A stretch of DNA of 15,646 bases, taken from an uncultured Treponema sp. (lineage in GTDB: Bacteria; Spirochaetota; Spirochaetia; Treponematales; Treponemataceae). A program made the position numbers and the translations under genes. Every line of letters starts with the position of its first letter. Position 1 is the first letter of the stretch. Of this stretch, positions 1 to 7,535 are shown piece by piece. Where the stretch lies: positions 1 through 15,646 of the forward strand of contig CAJPOL010000036.1 of the NCBI GenBank assembly GCA_905372265.1, in the 5' to 3' direction. Below the pieces are notes generated by a model. It saw only the letters and a program-made list of their open reading frames with translations. It was not told the DNA's origin and searched no databases.

Positions 1-2
1 AT

Positions 3-1544
3 CCCCAACGTCAATTACTCGCCGGTATTGCTTCTTTAGAGATTCCCGATTCGGCTCTGGTCTTGTGTTTTTCTCCCGTGCTTGATTACGGAATCAGAGC
101 GCTGATAGAAAAGCTGCCTGCTTCTTCTTTTATACTTGCAATCGAATATGACCCGCAGTTAATGCGTTTTTCGGCCGAACATTTTGATTCTTCATTGTTT
201 GCATGTAACCGATTTTCTTATATCTGTGCCGCTACTGTGCAGGAAGTCGCTCACAAAATCGAATCGCTTGCGCTGTACCCCTTTAAAAAATGCATGGCGA
301 TTTCCTGTTCAGGCGGAGCGCACCTCTATCGGAATTTTTATGAACGCACGGAGCGGTATATAAGCGAATTCATTGCACGGTTTTGGAGCAACCGTTTAAC
401 GATCATGCATATGGGGAGAAATTATGTTCATAACGGATTTCATAATCTGATTTCTCTTTTAGACAATCCGCAGTACTCTTTATTGACGGGAAAGGAACGG
501 ATCACAAAGCCGGTGCTGGTTATGGGGGCAGGGCCGTCTTTGGAGGCTTCGCGCGATTTTATCATACGCAACCGCAAAAACATTTTTTTAATGGCGGTAG
601 ATGCCGCTGCCGCAGCTTTTTTACCGGAAATACGTCCTGACGCCGTTGTCTTGGTAGAATCTCAGTACTGGATAGATTCCGCCTTTATCGGGCTGCAAAA
701 ACTGCATATTCCGCTCTTTGCCGATCTTACAGCGTCTCATCGCGCAGTCGGGACGGGATTGGGACCTCTCTATCTTTTCTATACCGAATATGCCCCGCTC
801 CGCTTCTTACAGCGGTTTTACCAAACCTGCTCTCCGCTGAAAATTCTGCCGATGGGGTCAGTCGGTTTAACGGCTTTAGAGCTCGCCCTCCGTTTAACCG
901 AGCCGCATACGCCGGTATTGCACACCGGTTTGGATTTTTCGTGGAGTGTTGGGCTAACCCATGCGCGGGGAAGCAGCCCGATAAAAAAACAGTATACGGA
1001 AATAAACCGCATCTGTCCGCCGTATGCAGCGCATTTTCCAAGCGGTATACGGCAAGTCATCGGAAAAAACGAAAGGCCATGCTATACAACACCTACGCTG
1101 TCTGCCTATGCCGGTGTGTATCATTCCATGTTTGCCGCTGATGAGCGGGTTATCGATATCGGTATGGAAGGCTGCCGTTTGCGCTTACACCAGCCTGCAC
1201 TCACGGAAGCGGAGCGTTTACTACAGGCAGCGGATGTCTTATCCGCTCAAAATGACCGGCAAAGCGGTGCCGCTTCCTTTACGGGAGCGGAGCGCTCAGC
1301 TTCCTTAGTAAATACGGTGCGGCAGTATCTTATAGATGAACGGCGGAAACTGGCCGCCCTGCTTGAGCATTTACAGGGGAAACGCGTTCTACCGCAGGAG
1401 AAAGCTGAGCAGATTCTTATGGACTGCGATTACTTATATAGTCATTTCCCGGACGCTACGCATGGATATGTAGCCGAAGCAAGTTTTTTAAAGCGGGTAC
1501 GGATAGAACTTGCCTATGTGCTGAAGATTCTTTCAAGGCTTTAA
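3..1544 (+). CDS. DUF115 / MptE-like (Maf family) protein, 5' end cut by window edge
   Basis: The reading frame is open to the left edge. A TTG at base 63 could be taken as a start, but the codons before it read in frame as PQRQLLAGIASLEIPDSALV with no stop, and this joins smoothly to the following VLCFSPVLDYG segment, so the true start is probably upstream. The N-terminal part resembles the Rossmann-like region of Maf proteins (hydrophobic strand, then LAIEYDPQLM). The middle carries the family signature VLVMGAGPSLE (bases about 507-545), typical of the 6-hydroxymethylpterin pyrophosphokinase MptE-like domain (PF01973, formerly DUF115). In flagellated bacteria members of this family are linked to glycosylation of flagellin with nonulosonic acids. 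No flagellin or sugar genes are visible here, so that role is an inference. It converges with the metallo-beta-lactamase gene, 25 bases away, and no clear terminator lies between them. Confidence 0.75.
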   Translation, partial: PQRQLLAGIASLEIPDSALVLCFSPVLDYGIRALIEKLPASSFILAIEYDPQLMRFSAEHFDSSLFACNRFSYICAATVQEVAHKIESLALYPFKKCMAISCSGGAHLYRNFYERTERYISEFIARFWSNRLTIMHMGRNYVHNGFHNLISLLDNPQYSLLTGKERITKPVLVMGAGPSLEASRDFIIRNRKNIFLMAVDAAAAAFLPEIRPDAVVLVESQYWIDSAFIGLQKLHIPLFADLTASHRAVGTGLGPLYLFYTEYAPLRFLQRFYQTCSPLKILPMGSVGLTALELALRLTEPHTPVLHTGLDFSWSVGLTHARGSSPIKKQYTEINRICPPYAAHFPSGIRQVIGKNERPCYTTPTLSAYAGVYHSMFAADERVIDIGMEGCRLRLHQPALTEAERLLQAADVLSAQNDRQSGAASFTGAERSASLVNTVRQYLIDERRKLAALLEHLQGKRVLPQEKAEQILMDCDYLYSHFPDATHGYVAEASFLKRVRIELAYVLKILSRL

Positions 1545-1569
1545 GGTGCGCTGCTAAACACAGCCGGAG

Positions 1570-2142
1570 TCAGGCGGACGGCGGCTCATTCGCAGCAGCC
1601 GGACGTTCAATACCGATTGTGCTCGGCGGCCCGTGTCCCGGAAAAAGGAGCAGCGTATCGCTTTGCGTAAACAGCTTTTTTTCAAGATGCTCCGCAAGAT
1701 TTTTTGCTGCAGATGTGTGCAGCGTCTTTCCGGCGATACCGGCAGTAATACTGTCGCCGGTAAAAATACTGTTCTCTATTTTAAAGAGATAGGAATCAGG
1801 CGAATGACCCGGTACAAAAATACAATCGACTGTAAAACCGGCAATCGGCAGCCGGCAATCACCCCGCAGTGTTTTGCCCCGGTTGCGCACAAGGCTATTA
1901 TCAGCCGCATACACTTTCGGATTATAAATTTTCAGCAATGTATTAAGGCCGTAGGCATGATGATGCTGATGGTTATGCGTAATACAAATGCCCGTTATCC
2001 GATAGTTGTTCTTTTCAATATGGTGTAAAACCTCTCCGGTTATCCGTCCCGGATCGATGATGAGCGCTTCACCGCTTATCTCATTACCGACAAGATAACT
2101 GTTCACAAAACCGTCATGCGAATAATGCGGGTATATCTTCAT
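1570..2142 (-). CDS. Metallo-beta-lactamase-fold hydrolase (glyoxalase II-like) with altered metal motif
   Basis: A 190-residue MBL-fold protein. Visible motifs in order: IIDPG (residues 28-32), the metal motif THNHQHHH (55-62), VPGHSPDSY (loop His), FTGDSI (bridging Asp) and FPGHGPPS (last His). These match the glyoxalase II / hydroxyacylglutathione hydrolase-like group. The usual motif is HxHxDH; here the Asp position holds His (H60), giving H56-N-H58-Q-H60-H61. The other ligands are kept, so an active metalloenzyme is still likely, perhaps with different metal preference or chemistry. The ATG overlaps the TGA of the upstream pentapeptide gene by four bases (ATGA), which implies translational coupling. 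The substrate cannot be told from sequence. The C-terminal tail (ERPAAANEPPSA) looks disordered. Confidence 0.85.
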   Translation of the reverse strand: MKIYPHYSHDGFVNSYLVGNEISGEALIIDPGRITGEVLHHIEKNNYRITGICITHNHQHHHAYGLNTLLKIYNPKVYAADNSLVRNRGKTLRGDCRLPIAGFTVDCIFVPGHSPDSYLFKIENSIFTGDSITAGIAGKTLHTSAAKNLAEHLEKKLFTQSDTLLLFPGHGPPSTIGIERPAAANEPPSA

Positions 2143-2666
2143 TGCAGCAGCTCGTCCTGTTCAAAATAGGCTTCCCGTGTATTACACGCCTTAAATGAAA
2201 CGGAATCATAGGTATTCTGCAAAAAATAAGCATTTTTTATATTACAATTTTGAAACGGTATATTGCTTAAACGGCATCGGATAAAACGGGAACTGTATAA
2301 GTCGGAATCGGTAAACCGGCAGGAGGAGGCGGTAATGCCGACAAAATTATTGAGTAACAGTTCCGCATTTGTAAAAACCGTTGTTTTAAATACACTGCCG
2401 CCGAAACATGAAAATTGAATATCAGCTTTTTCAAAGATACAATCGAAAAAATCGGCGAAATCAAAAAAAGACATTCTGATCTTACTGCCGGTAAAAATGC
2501 AGTTTTTAAAACGGGCATGAGAAAAAGCACACCCGGTGATATGTTTTGCCGAAAAATCGATATGATTCAAGGTCAGTCCCGAAAAATTCATGCTGTCGAT
2601 ATTCGTACCGGCTGCGAGTGCACACTTCAATGTATGCTCATCATGCTTGCTATTCAGACTAAACAT
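2139..2666 (-). CDS. Pentapeptide-repeat protein
   Basis: 175 residues, almost all built from five-residue units with a central Phe, Leu or Ile (for example NFSGL, DFSAK, RFKNC, DFADF, CFGGS, RFTDS). This predicts a right-handed quadrilateral beta-helix. Phe is strongly preferred at the central position and Cys is common at outward positions. Pentapeptide proteins include DNA-gyrase-protecting mimics (Qnr, MfpA), but most have no known role and nothing here singles one out. The start at 2666 has no Shine-Dalgarno sequence. A perfect minus-strand TATAAT lies about 25 bases upstream, followed by the 10-base palindrome CTAAATTTAG. The gene is coupled to the downstream MBL gene through an ATGA overlap, so the pair should be co-expressed. 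Confidence 0.8.
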   Translation of the reverse strand: MFSLNSKHDEHTLKCALAAGTNIDSMNFSGLTLNHIDFSAKHITGCAFSHARFKNCIFTGSKIRMSFFDFADFFDCIFEKADIQFSCFGGSVFKTTVFTNAELLLNNFVGITASSCRFTDSDLYSSRFIRCRLSNIPFQNCNIKNAYFLQNTYDSVSFKACNTREAYFEQDELLQ

Positions 2667-2679
2667 AGTATATCTTTAA

Positions 2680-2696
2680 CTAAATTTAGCATTATA
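2680..2696 (-). promoter_or_regulatory. -10 box and palindrome upstream of the pentapeptide-repeat gene
   Basis: On the minus strand TATAAT (2696-2691) is followed by the perfect palindrome CTAAATTTAG (2689-2680), which would lie at or just after the transcription start. No good -35 hexamer sits 16-18 bases upstream. The palindrome is where an operator could be, but ten AT-rich bases can be symmetric by chance. Confidence 0.35.
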
Positions 2697-2707
2697 TTCT
2701 TTTCTCC

Positions 2708-2736
2708 TTGACTAAACTGACAAAATGAATTATCAT
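2708..2736 (+). promoter_or_regulatory. Promoter of the tRNA gene
   Basis: TTGACT (2708-2713), a 17-base spacer and TATCAT (2731-2736). The predicted start falls near 2743, five bases before the mature tRNA, a usual geometry for a monocistronic tRNA. It overlaps the divergent control region of the pentapeptide-repeat gene. Confidence 0.5.
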
Positions 2737-2747
2737 AATACTTCCTT

Positions 2748-2821
<74 letters not shown>

Positions 2822-2860
2822 TATTTTCAAAATGTTTTTCTTCTTTCATCCGCTAGCCGA

Positions 2861-3892
2861 TCACCGTGGATAGGTATACTCCGCGCCATCGATACCTCGT
2901 GCGGCAAAACAATCGTCTTGAAGCGATCTGATAATATCATCATATAAAAAGAGCGCTGCGAGAGGAAATTTTCCGCCGCCGCCCGGCAGATCAACGGCAA
3001 ATTGGGGCATCGATAGCCCCGAAAGAAGTCCGCGTACCTCTTTCCATATTTCAGCTGCTTTTCCAAGAGGAACCCGAAAACCGGCTGTTCCGCAAGCTAA
3101 GTCCATCTGAAACAAGTAACCGGGTTTGACACCAATGCACACCAATGCATGAAAGAGCTCTGCTAAAAGAGCTGCTTTGTCATTCACGCCGTGCAGCAGC
3201 ACGGTTTGCGATTGCACCGGAATCCCCGATTCAATGCAGCGGGTAAGAGCATACCGCTGCGCTTCGCCGAGCTCTGCAGGATGATTGATATGTACAATGA
3301 TCCAGAGCGGACGCACTGCCCGCAATAACTGCAATAGTTCATCGGTAAACAGTTCGGGGGCAAAAATAAGAGCGCGGGTACAAAGCCTTATGAGCAGCTG
3401 AGGGGAGACGTTGCGGAGTCTCCGCAATAGATGCTCAAGTTCGGTAAAAGAGCCACTCATCGGATCGCCGCCTGATACCAAAATCTCCTGCACGGCAGGA
3501 TGCGCTGAAAGGTAGGCGCACACCTGTTCCGTTTCTTCCGCTGAAATAAAACCGCTTGCACGGGCGGTAAATTCACGGCGGAAGCAATACCGGCAATACG
3601 ACAAGCAGCGGCCCGTTGCCAGAAGCAACACACGGTTCCGGTATTGATGCACCAGATAGGGTGTTACGCAGTACCGCGCTTCGCCGAGCGGATCGGCGCG
3701 CTCCGATTCGGCTATCCGTTGTTCGGCGGCGGAGGCAATGACTTGCCGGCGCAGCGCTGCTGCATCGGCAGGTTGAGCGGTTTCGATAAGCTGTTTGAAC
3801 GCAGGCGACACATATTCAGGAAGGCGCGCAGGCTTTTCCGGAGCATTGTCAGCCCTCCAATCCGTACCGTTAAAAGCAGCAGTATGCAGCAT
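2861..3892 (-). CDS. KamA-family radical SAM protein (lysine 2,3-aminomutase-like)
   Basis: 343 residues counted from the ATG at 3892, which has TAGGG five bases upstream; a TTG one codon earlier is possible. The radical SAM cluster motif is C96-LSY-C100-RY-C103, in the context RCLSYCRYCFRREF. A GGDP motif (SGGDPMSG) follows. The C-terminal part holds FQMDL (D264) and VDLPGGGGK (D301, K308). In clostridial lysine 2,3-aminomutase the PLP lysine K337 and the substrate-binding D293 and D330 show exactly these spacings (37 and 7), so the PLP lysine and both lysine-side-chain contacts appear kept. The protein is shorter than the roughly 416-residue aminomutases and close in length to EpmB, which modifies elongation factor P, but EpmB ends with GGEPSK in place of PGGGGK. 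Free lysine or a protein lysine are both possible substrates. It lies 33 bases after pta in the same direction. Confidence 0.85.
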   Translation of the reverse strand: MLHTAAFNGTDWRADNAPEKPARLPEYVSPAFKQLIETAQPADAAALRRQVIASAAEQRIAESERADPLGEARYCVTPYLVHQYRNRVLLLATGRCLSYCRYCFRREFTARASGFISAEETEQVCAYLSAHPAVQEILVSGGDPMSGSFTELEHLLRRLRNVSPQLLIRLCTRALIFAPELFTDELLQLLRAVRPLWIIVHINHPAELGEAQRYALTRCIESGIPVQSQTVLLHGVNDKAALLAELFHALVCIGVKPGYLFQMDLACGTAGFRVPLGKAAEIWKEVRGLLSGLSMPQFAVDLPGGGGKFPLAALFLYDDIIRSLQDDCFAARGIDGAEYTYPR

Positions 3893-3925
3893 CAATACCC
3901 TAAACGCAAACAGCCGTAATACGGT

Positions 3926-4933
3926 TTATTTTTTTCCTGCTTGTACCAGAGTTACCGCAGCTGTTGCGATAATATCTTCAACGGAGCATCCTCGTGAGAG
4001 ATCCGATAACGGCTTCGCAAATCCTTGCAGGAACGGACCGTAGGCATCCGCTTTTGCAAGCCGCTGTACCAATTTATAGCCGATGTTACCGGATCCGAGA
4101 TCGGGGAATACCAATGTATTAACTTTGCCGCGTACGGGACTGCCCGGCGCTTTCTTATCGGTTACGGACGGCACAAAAGCTGCATCAAACTGCATTTCGC
4201 CGTCATACGCAAAGGAAACGTTCCGTTCACCAAGCAGCCGTACTGCCTCGCGTACCCGTAGGATATTTTCATCTTTATCACCGCCGGAACCTTTTGTCGA
4301 ATAAGACAGCAGCGCTGCAACGGGCTCAGTCCCTGCAAAAATCCGGCAGCTTTCGGCAGCGGAGCTTGCAATATCGGCAAGCTGTTCGGAAGTCGGCGTC
4401 GGGATAACGGCGCAATCCGAAAAAATAAGCACGCCGTTCGCTCCCCATTCGGCATTTTTTGTGTCCATTACAAAACAAGACGATGCTGTTTTAACGCCGG
4501 GTTTTGTGCCGATAATGGTTAATCCTGCCCGCAGCACATCTGCTGTTGTATTTTCCGCTCCGGCAACCATTGCATCGGCTTTTTCTTTTACCAGCATCAT
4601 GGCCGCGAAACGGAGCGGGTCGGCCATATCTGTTTTTGCTTGTTCCGGAGTCATTCCCTTCGCTTTCCGTTTTTCATAGAGCGTGTTTGCAAAGTCTCCG
4701 AGCCATTCCGATTGCGCGGGGTCTATAACGGTAAGCCCTGTAAGCCCGATGCCGGCTTTTTCCGCTGCAGCAGCAACTGCTGTCTTGTTTCCGATTAAGA
4801 ACAATTCGGAAACCATCTGCGCATCCGAAAGGGCACGGGCTGCGCGCAACGTGCGCTCTTCCGTCGCCTCAGGCAAAACTAAACGGTTCCGGTAGTCTTT
4901 GGCTTTGCTTTTCATTGTCTCAACAAAACTCAT
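3926..4933 (-). CDS. pta: Phosphate acetyltransferase
   Basis: 335 residues, the length of the short Pta form without the extra N-terminal domains. It interconverts acetyl-CoA and acetyl phosphate, and with acetate kinase gives ATP from fermentation. Recognisable features are the start SFVETMKSKAKDYRNRLVLPE, the MVAGAENTTADVLRAGL segment, SCFVMD, and the C-terminal VFPDLGSGNIGYKLVQRL and GPFLQGFAKPLSDLSRG. The start was set at 4933 because AAAGGAG lies just upstream; a longer frame begins inside dnaA's end. The Shine-Dalgarno overlaps the dnaA stop region (13 bases from stop to start), so it is probably read from the dnaA promoter. Acetate kinase is not in the window. Confidence 0.95.
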   Translation of the reverse strand: MSFVETMKSKAKDYRNRLVLPEATEERTLRAARALSDAQMVSELFLIGNKTAVAAAAEKAGIGLTGLTVIDPAQSEWLGDFANTLYEKRKAKGMTPEQAKTDMADPLRFAAMMLVKEKADAMVAGAENTTADVLRAGLTIIGTKPGVKTASSCFVMDTKNAEWGANGVLIFSDCAVIPTPTSEQLADIASSAAESCRIFAGTEPVAALLSYSTKGSGGDKDENILRVREAVRLLGERNVSFAYDGEMQFDAAFVPSVTDKKAPGSPVRGKVNTLVFPDLGSGNIGYKLVQRLAKADAYGPFLQGFAKPLSDLSRGCSVEDIIATAAVTLVQAGKK

Positions 4934-4946
4934 AATGAAGCTCCTT

Positions 4947-6338
4947 TCATGTATTCGCATTGGCAATGCGTTTTTTCAATTCGGCAAGAGTAACTTCCAA
5001 AGCAGGCTCCGCCGTTGTCTGCATTTCAATTTTTTGATGCCCGTGCATGATGGTCGTGTGGTCACGTCCGCCGAACTCAATACCGATTTCCGTAGTGGAA
5101 TATTCCGTCATTTCGCGGGCAAAATACATTGCTACCTGACGCGGAAAAGCGATTTTTTTTGTCCTCTTTTTCCCTTTTAAATCGACAAATGAGATGCCGA
5201 AGTAATCTGCAACGATTTTCTGAATCGTATCGATAGAAATATTATGCTGACGGGGAGAGCTGAATGTGTCCTGTAATAGCTGTTGTGCATTCTCAACGGT
5301 AATCGGGCCGGTAAGCTCAGAGTATGCTCTCAGTTTGGTCAGAGCGCTTTCAAGGTCGCGTACATTGGAAGAAATATTTTTTGCCAGTAAGTGCACGACT
5401 TCTTCAGGGACGGAAAAATGTTCATCTTGCAGTTTCTTAAACAAAATAGCACATCGTGTCTCATAAGAAGGAATTTTCAAATCAATGTTTAATCCGCGTG
5501 TAAATCGGGAGCGGAGCCGATCGGTCAAATTCTTTAATTCTTCAACCGGACGGTCGCAGGTAAAGACAATCTGTTTTTTGCTCTCATACAATGCGTTAAA
5601 GGTATGAAACAATTCTTCCTGCGTTCCCTCTTTTTTTTCCAAAAAATGAATATCATCAAGGAGCAATACATCTGCATTGCGGTACTTATTTTTAAATTCA
5701 TGCATTTTATTCTTATTTACATGAGCGATATATTCATTGGTAAAAGTTTCAGCCGTAGCATAGAGAATTTTCAAATTCGTTGTTTGATACAGAGCATTAC
5801 CGACTGCTTGCATTAAATGGGTCTTTCCAAGCCCAACGCCCCCATAAATGAGCAGCGGGTTATATGCGGTACCCGGATTTTTTGAAACGGCAATCGCTGC
5901 ACTTGCAGGCAGCGGGTTACCGGCATCAATAACGAATTTATCAAAGGTATACCGTTCATTTAAAAGAGGATGTTTTTTCTGTTCCTCAGAAGATGCCGGT
6001 TGAGACGGATTTTGAATAGGAGGCAGCTTACCTGTTGCCGAATTGGCTGCTTTTGCAGGCGTATGCGCAGCAGCTTCCGGTTCCGGTGTTTTGATCTCAA
6101 ATTCAAGAGCGATGGGAGAGCCGAGTAATTCTAAGAGTTTTTTTTCGATAAGCACTTCGTACCGCGCCCGTACCGAATCACGGTAATATTCGGTCGGTAC
6201 CGATAAAACGATTGCCGTTTCCGATGCACGTTCATAGGTAATACGCGAGAACCAAACGGCTGCATCCTGTTCGTCTATCTCGTTTTTTATCTCATTAACA
6301 ATTTCTTCCCAAAAAGTACGGTAATCGCAGCTGCTCAT
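4947..6338 (-). CDS. dnaA: Chromosomal replication initiator DnaA
   Basis: 463 residues from the ATG at 6338. Domain I is about residues 1-80, a Pro/Ala-rich linker about 80-125, the AAA+ domain follows with Walker A GGVGLGKT (166-173) and Walker B LLLDD (225-229), and domain IV ends with the DnaA-box-binding signature FGGRDHTTIMHGHQKI (422-437). It unwinds the origin and loads the replicative helicase. I chose 6338 over the in-frame ATG at 6347 because the -10 box TATAAT covers 6351-6346, so a start at 6347 could not be fully transcribed. There is no Shine-Dalgarno; the predicted transcript begins at or one base before this ATG. The neighbours are pta and an aminomutase gene, not dnaN, recF or gyrB as in many bacteria. 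Confidence 0.97.
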   Translation of the reverse strand: MSSCDYRTFWEEIVNEIKNEIDEQDAAVWFSRITYERASETAIVLSVPTEYYRDSVRARYEVLIEKKLLELLGSPIALEFEIKTPEPEAAAHTPAKAANSATGKLPPIQNPSQPASSEEQKKHPLLNERYTFDKFVIDAGNPLPASAAIAVSKNPGTAYNPLLIYGGVGLGKTHLMQAVGNALYQTTNLKILYATAETFTNEYIAHVNKNKMHEFKNKYRNADVLLLDDIHFLEKKEGTQEELFHTFNALYESKKQIVFTCDRPVEELKNLTDRLRSRFTRGLNIDLKIPSYETRCAILFKKLQDEHFSVPEEVVHLLAKNISSNVRDLESALTKLRAYSELTGPITVENAQQLLQDTFSSPRQHNISIDTIQKIVADYFGISFVDLKGKKRTKKIAFPRQVAMYFAREMTEYSTTEIGIEFGGRDHTTIMHGHQKIEMQTTAEPALEVTLAELKKRIANANT

Positions 6339-6345
6339 AAGATGC

Positions 6346-6375
6346 ATTATACTACTTATTCCCTTTTTTTGACAA
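6346..6375 (-). promoter_or_regulatory. dnaA promoter, leaderless geometry
   Basis: On the minus strand TTGTCA (6375-6370), an 18-base spacer and a perfect TATAAT (6351-6346). Seven bases separate the -10 box from the ATG at 6338, so the expected transcription start is 6339 or 6338. Confidence 0.65.
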
Positions 6376-6433
6376 TAAGCGGAATCGCCTTGTTTTAAGA
6401 GATCGAGTAGCGATAAGGCTCCGTTATCTGCTC

Positions 6434-6462
6434 TTGTAACGGGTACTCTTGTATGTTATAAT
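6434..6462 (+). promoter_or_regulatory. selD operon promoter, extended -10, leaderless geometry
   Basis: TTGTAA (6434-6439), a 17-base spacer and TATAAT (6457-6462) preceded by TGT, giving an extended -10. Exactly six bases (AAATAT) separate it from the ATG at 6469, which places the start codon at +1. A dyad CCGTTA (6421-6426) / TAACGG (6437-6442) overlaps the -35 box. Confidence 0.7.
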
Positions 6463-6468
6463 AAATAT

Positions 6469-7533
6469 ATGAAGAATCATAATAAATTTGCGGAAGGAAA
6501 GAACGAAGACTTATTCGTCTGCGGCGGATGTAATGCAAAAATAGGGGCAGGCGTACTCAGCGCACTCTTAAAAACGCTGCCTCAGACATCTTGTGAAGGA
6601 CTATTGGTCGGTTTTGACAGTTCCGACGATGCGGCTGTTATCCAAATGACGGATGATCTGGCTGTTATTCAAACCTTAGATTTCTTTCCGCCGATGGTAA
6701 CCGATTCTCTTTTATTCGGCAAAATTGCCGCGGCAAACGCTTTGAGCGACGTGTACGCAATGGGAGGAGAGCCGGTATGCGCCATGAATATTGTCTGTTA
6801 TCCTGAAGAGTCGTCCCGCGAAAACGCCTACGCGGTGTTACAGAATATTTTGACCGGAGGCGCCGAAAAAGTAAAAGAAGCGGGGGCAGCATTGGTCGGC
6901 GGGCATTCAATCCATGATCCTAAAATAAAATACGGTCTTTCCGTTATGGGGAAGGTTCATCCGCAGCGGATTTGGAAAAATAATACGCCGCAGGCAGGCG
7001 ATAGACTCTTTTTGACAAAGAAACTCGGTATTGGAATTATTACTACCGGTTACAGCGCAGGGGAAATACCGGAAGAAGCATTCAATGAGGCAGCCGATTC
7101 GATGTCCTTATTAAATAAATACGCTGCAGAAACGCTGAGAAATTTTACCGTACATGCCTGTACGGATGTAACCGGATTCGGACTAAGCGGCCATTTGTTG
7201 GAAATGACCGGACAGCATTTTACCGCTCAGCTTTACGCACCGCAAATTCCCTTTATTCAAGCAGCCTATCAGGGAGCGGCTGAGTTTTTGCTTACTGCAG
7301 GCGGGCAGCGGAACAGGAATTTTGCGCAAGGGAAAATCCATTTCGGTATAAAAGACTTTGCGCTTGAAGAAATTATTTTTGATCCTCAGACATCAGGCGG
7401 TCTCCTCTTTTCCGCCGGTGCTGAAGAATCGGAAAAAATCCGCGCTGCTTTTAAGCAAGCGGGTATACAGCTTTGGGAAATCGGTTCGATTATGCCGCGC
7501 ACCGGCTTTCCAATAGAAGTTATCGGAGGTTGA
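6469..7533 (+). CDS. selD: Selenide, water dikinase (selenophosphate synthase)
   Basis: 354 residues. It makes selenophosphate from ATP and selenide, the selenium donor for selenocysteine tRNA and other selenium modifications. The N-terminal active-site motif is VCGGCNAKIG, with C21 and K24 spaced as the catalytic C17 and K20 of the E. coli enzyme (CxxK). The catalytic residue is Cys, not Sec. Later motifs include DDAAV and TLDFFPP (ATP and metal binding), AANALSDVYAMGG, VGGHSIHD, CTDVTGFGLSGHLLEM and FDPQTSGGLL, all typical of the AIRS-like fold. There is no Shine-Dalgarno, and the only upstream promoter puts +1 on the A of the ATG. The stop overlaps the yedF start region. It leads a four-gene selenium operon. 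Confidence 0.97.
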   Translation: MKNHNKFAEGKNEDLFVCGGCNAKIGAGVLSALLKTLPQTSCEGLLVGFDSSDDAAVIQMTDDLAVIQTLDFFPPMVTDSLLFGKIAAANALSDVYAMGGEPVCAMNIVCYPEESSRENAYAVLQNILTGGAEKVKEAGAALVGGHSIHDPKIKYGLSVMGKVHPQRIWKNNTPQAGDRLFLTKKLGIGIITTGYSAGEIPEEAFNEAADSMSLLNKYAAETLRNFTVHACTDVTGFGLSGHLLEMTGQHFTAQLYAPQIPFIQAAYQGAAEFLLTAGGQRNRNFAQGKIHFGIKDFALEEIIFDPQTSGGLLFSAGAEESEKIRAAFKQAGIQLWEIGSIMPRTGFPIEVIGG

Positions 7534-7535
7534 TG

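Noticed and set aside
727..1308. Several 60-100 codon open frames on both strands inside the DUF115 gene
   Set aside because: They overlap a gene with a clear family signature and show no motif or ribosome-binding site of their own.
6339..6468. Possible replication origin between dnaA and selD
   Set aside because: The gap is only about 130 bases; no DnaA-box consensus or repeated 9-mers were seen, and the sequence is accounted for by two promoters.
6469..7533. SelD as a selenoprotein with an in-frame TGA
   Set aside because: The catalytic position is Cys (C21) and the frame has no internal TGA before the final stop.
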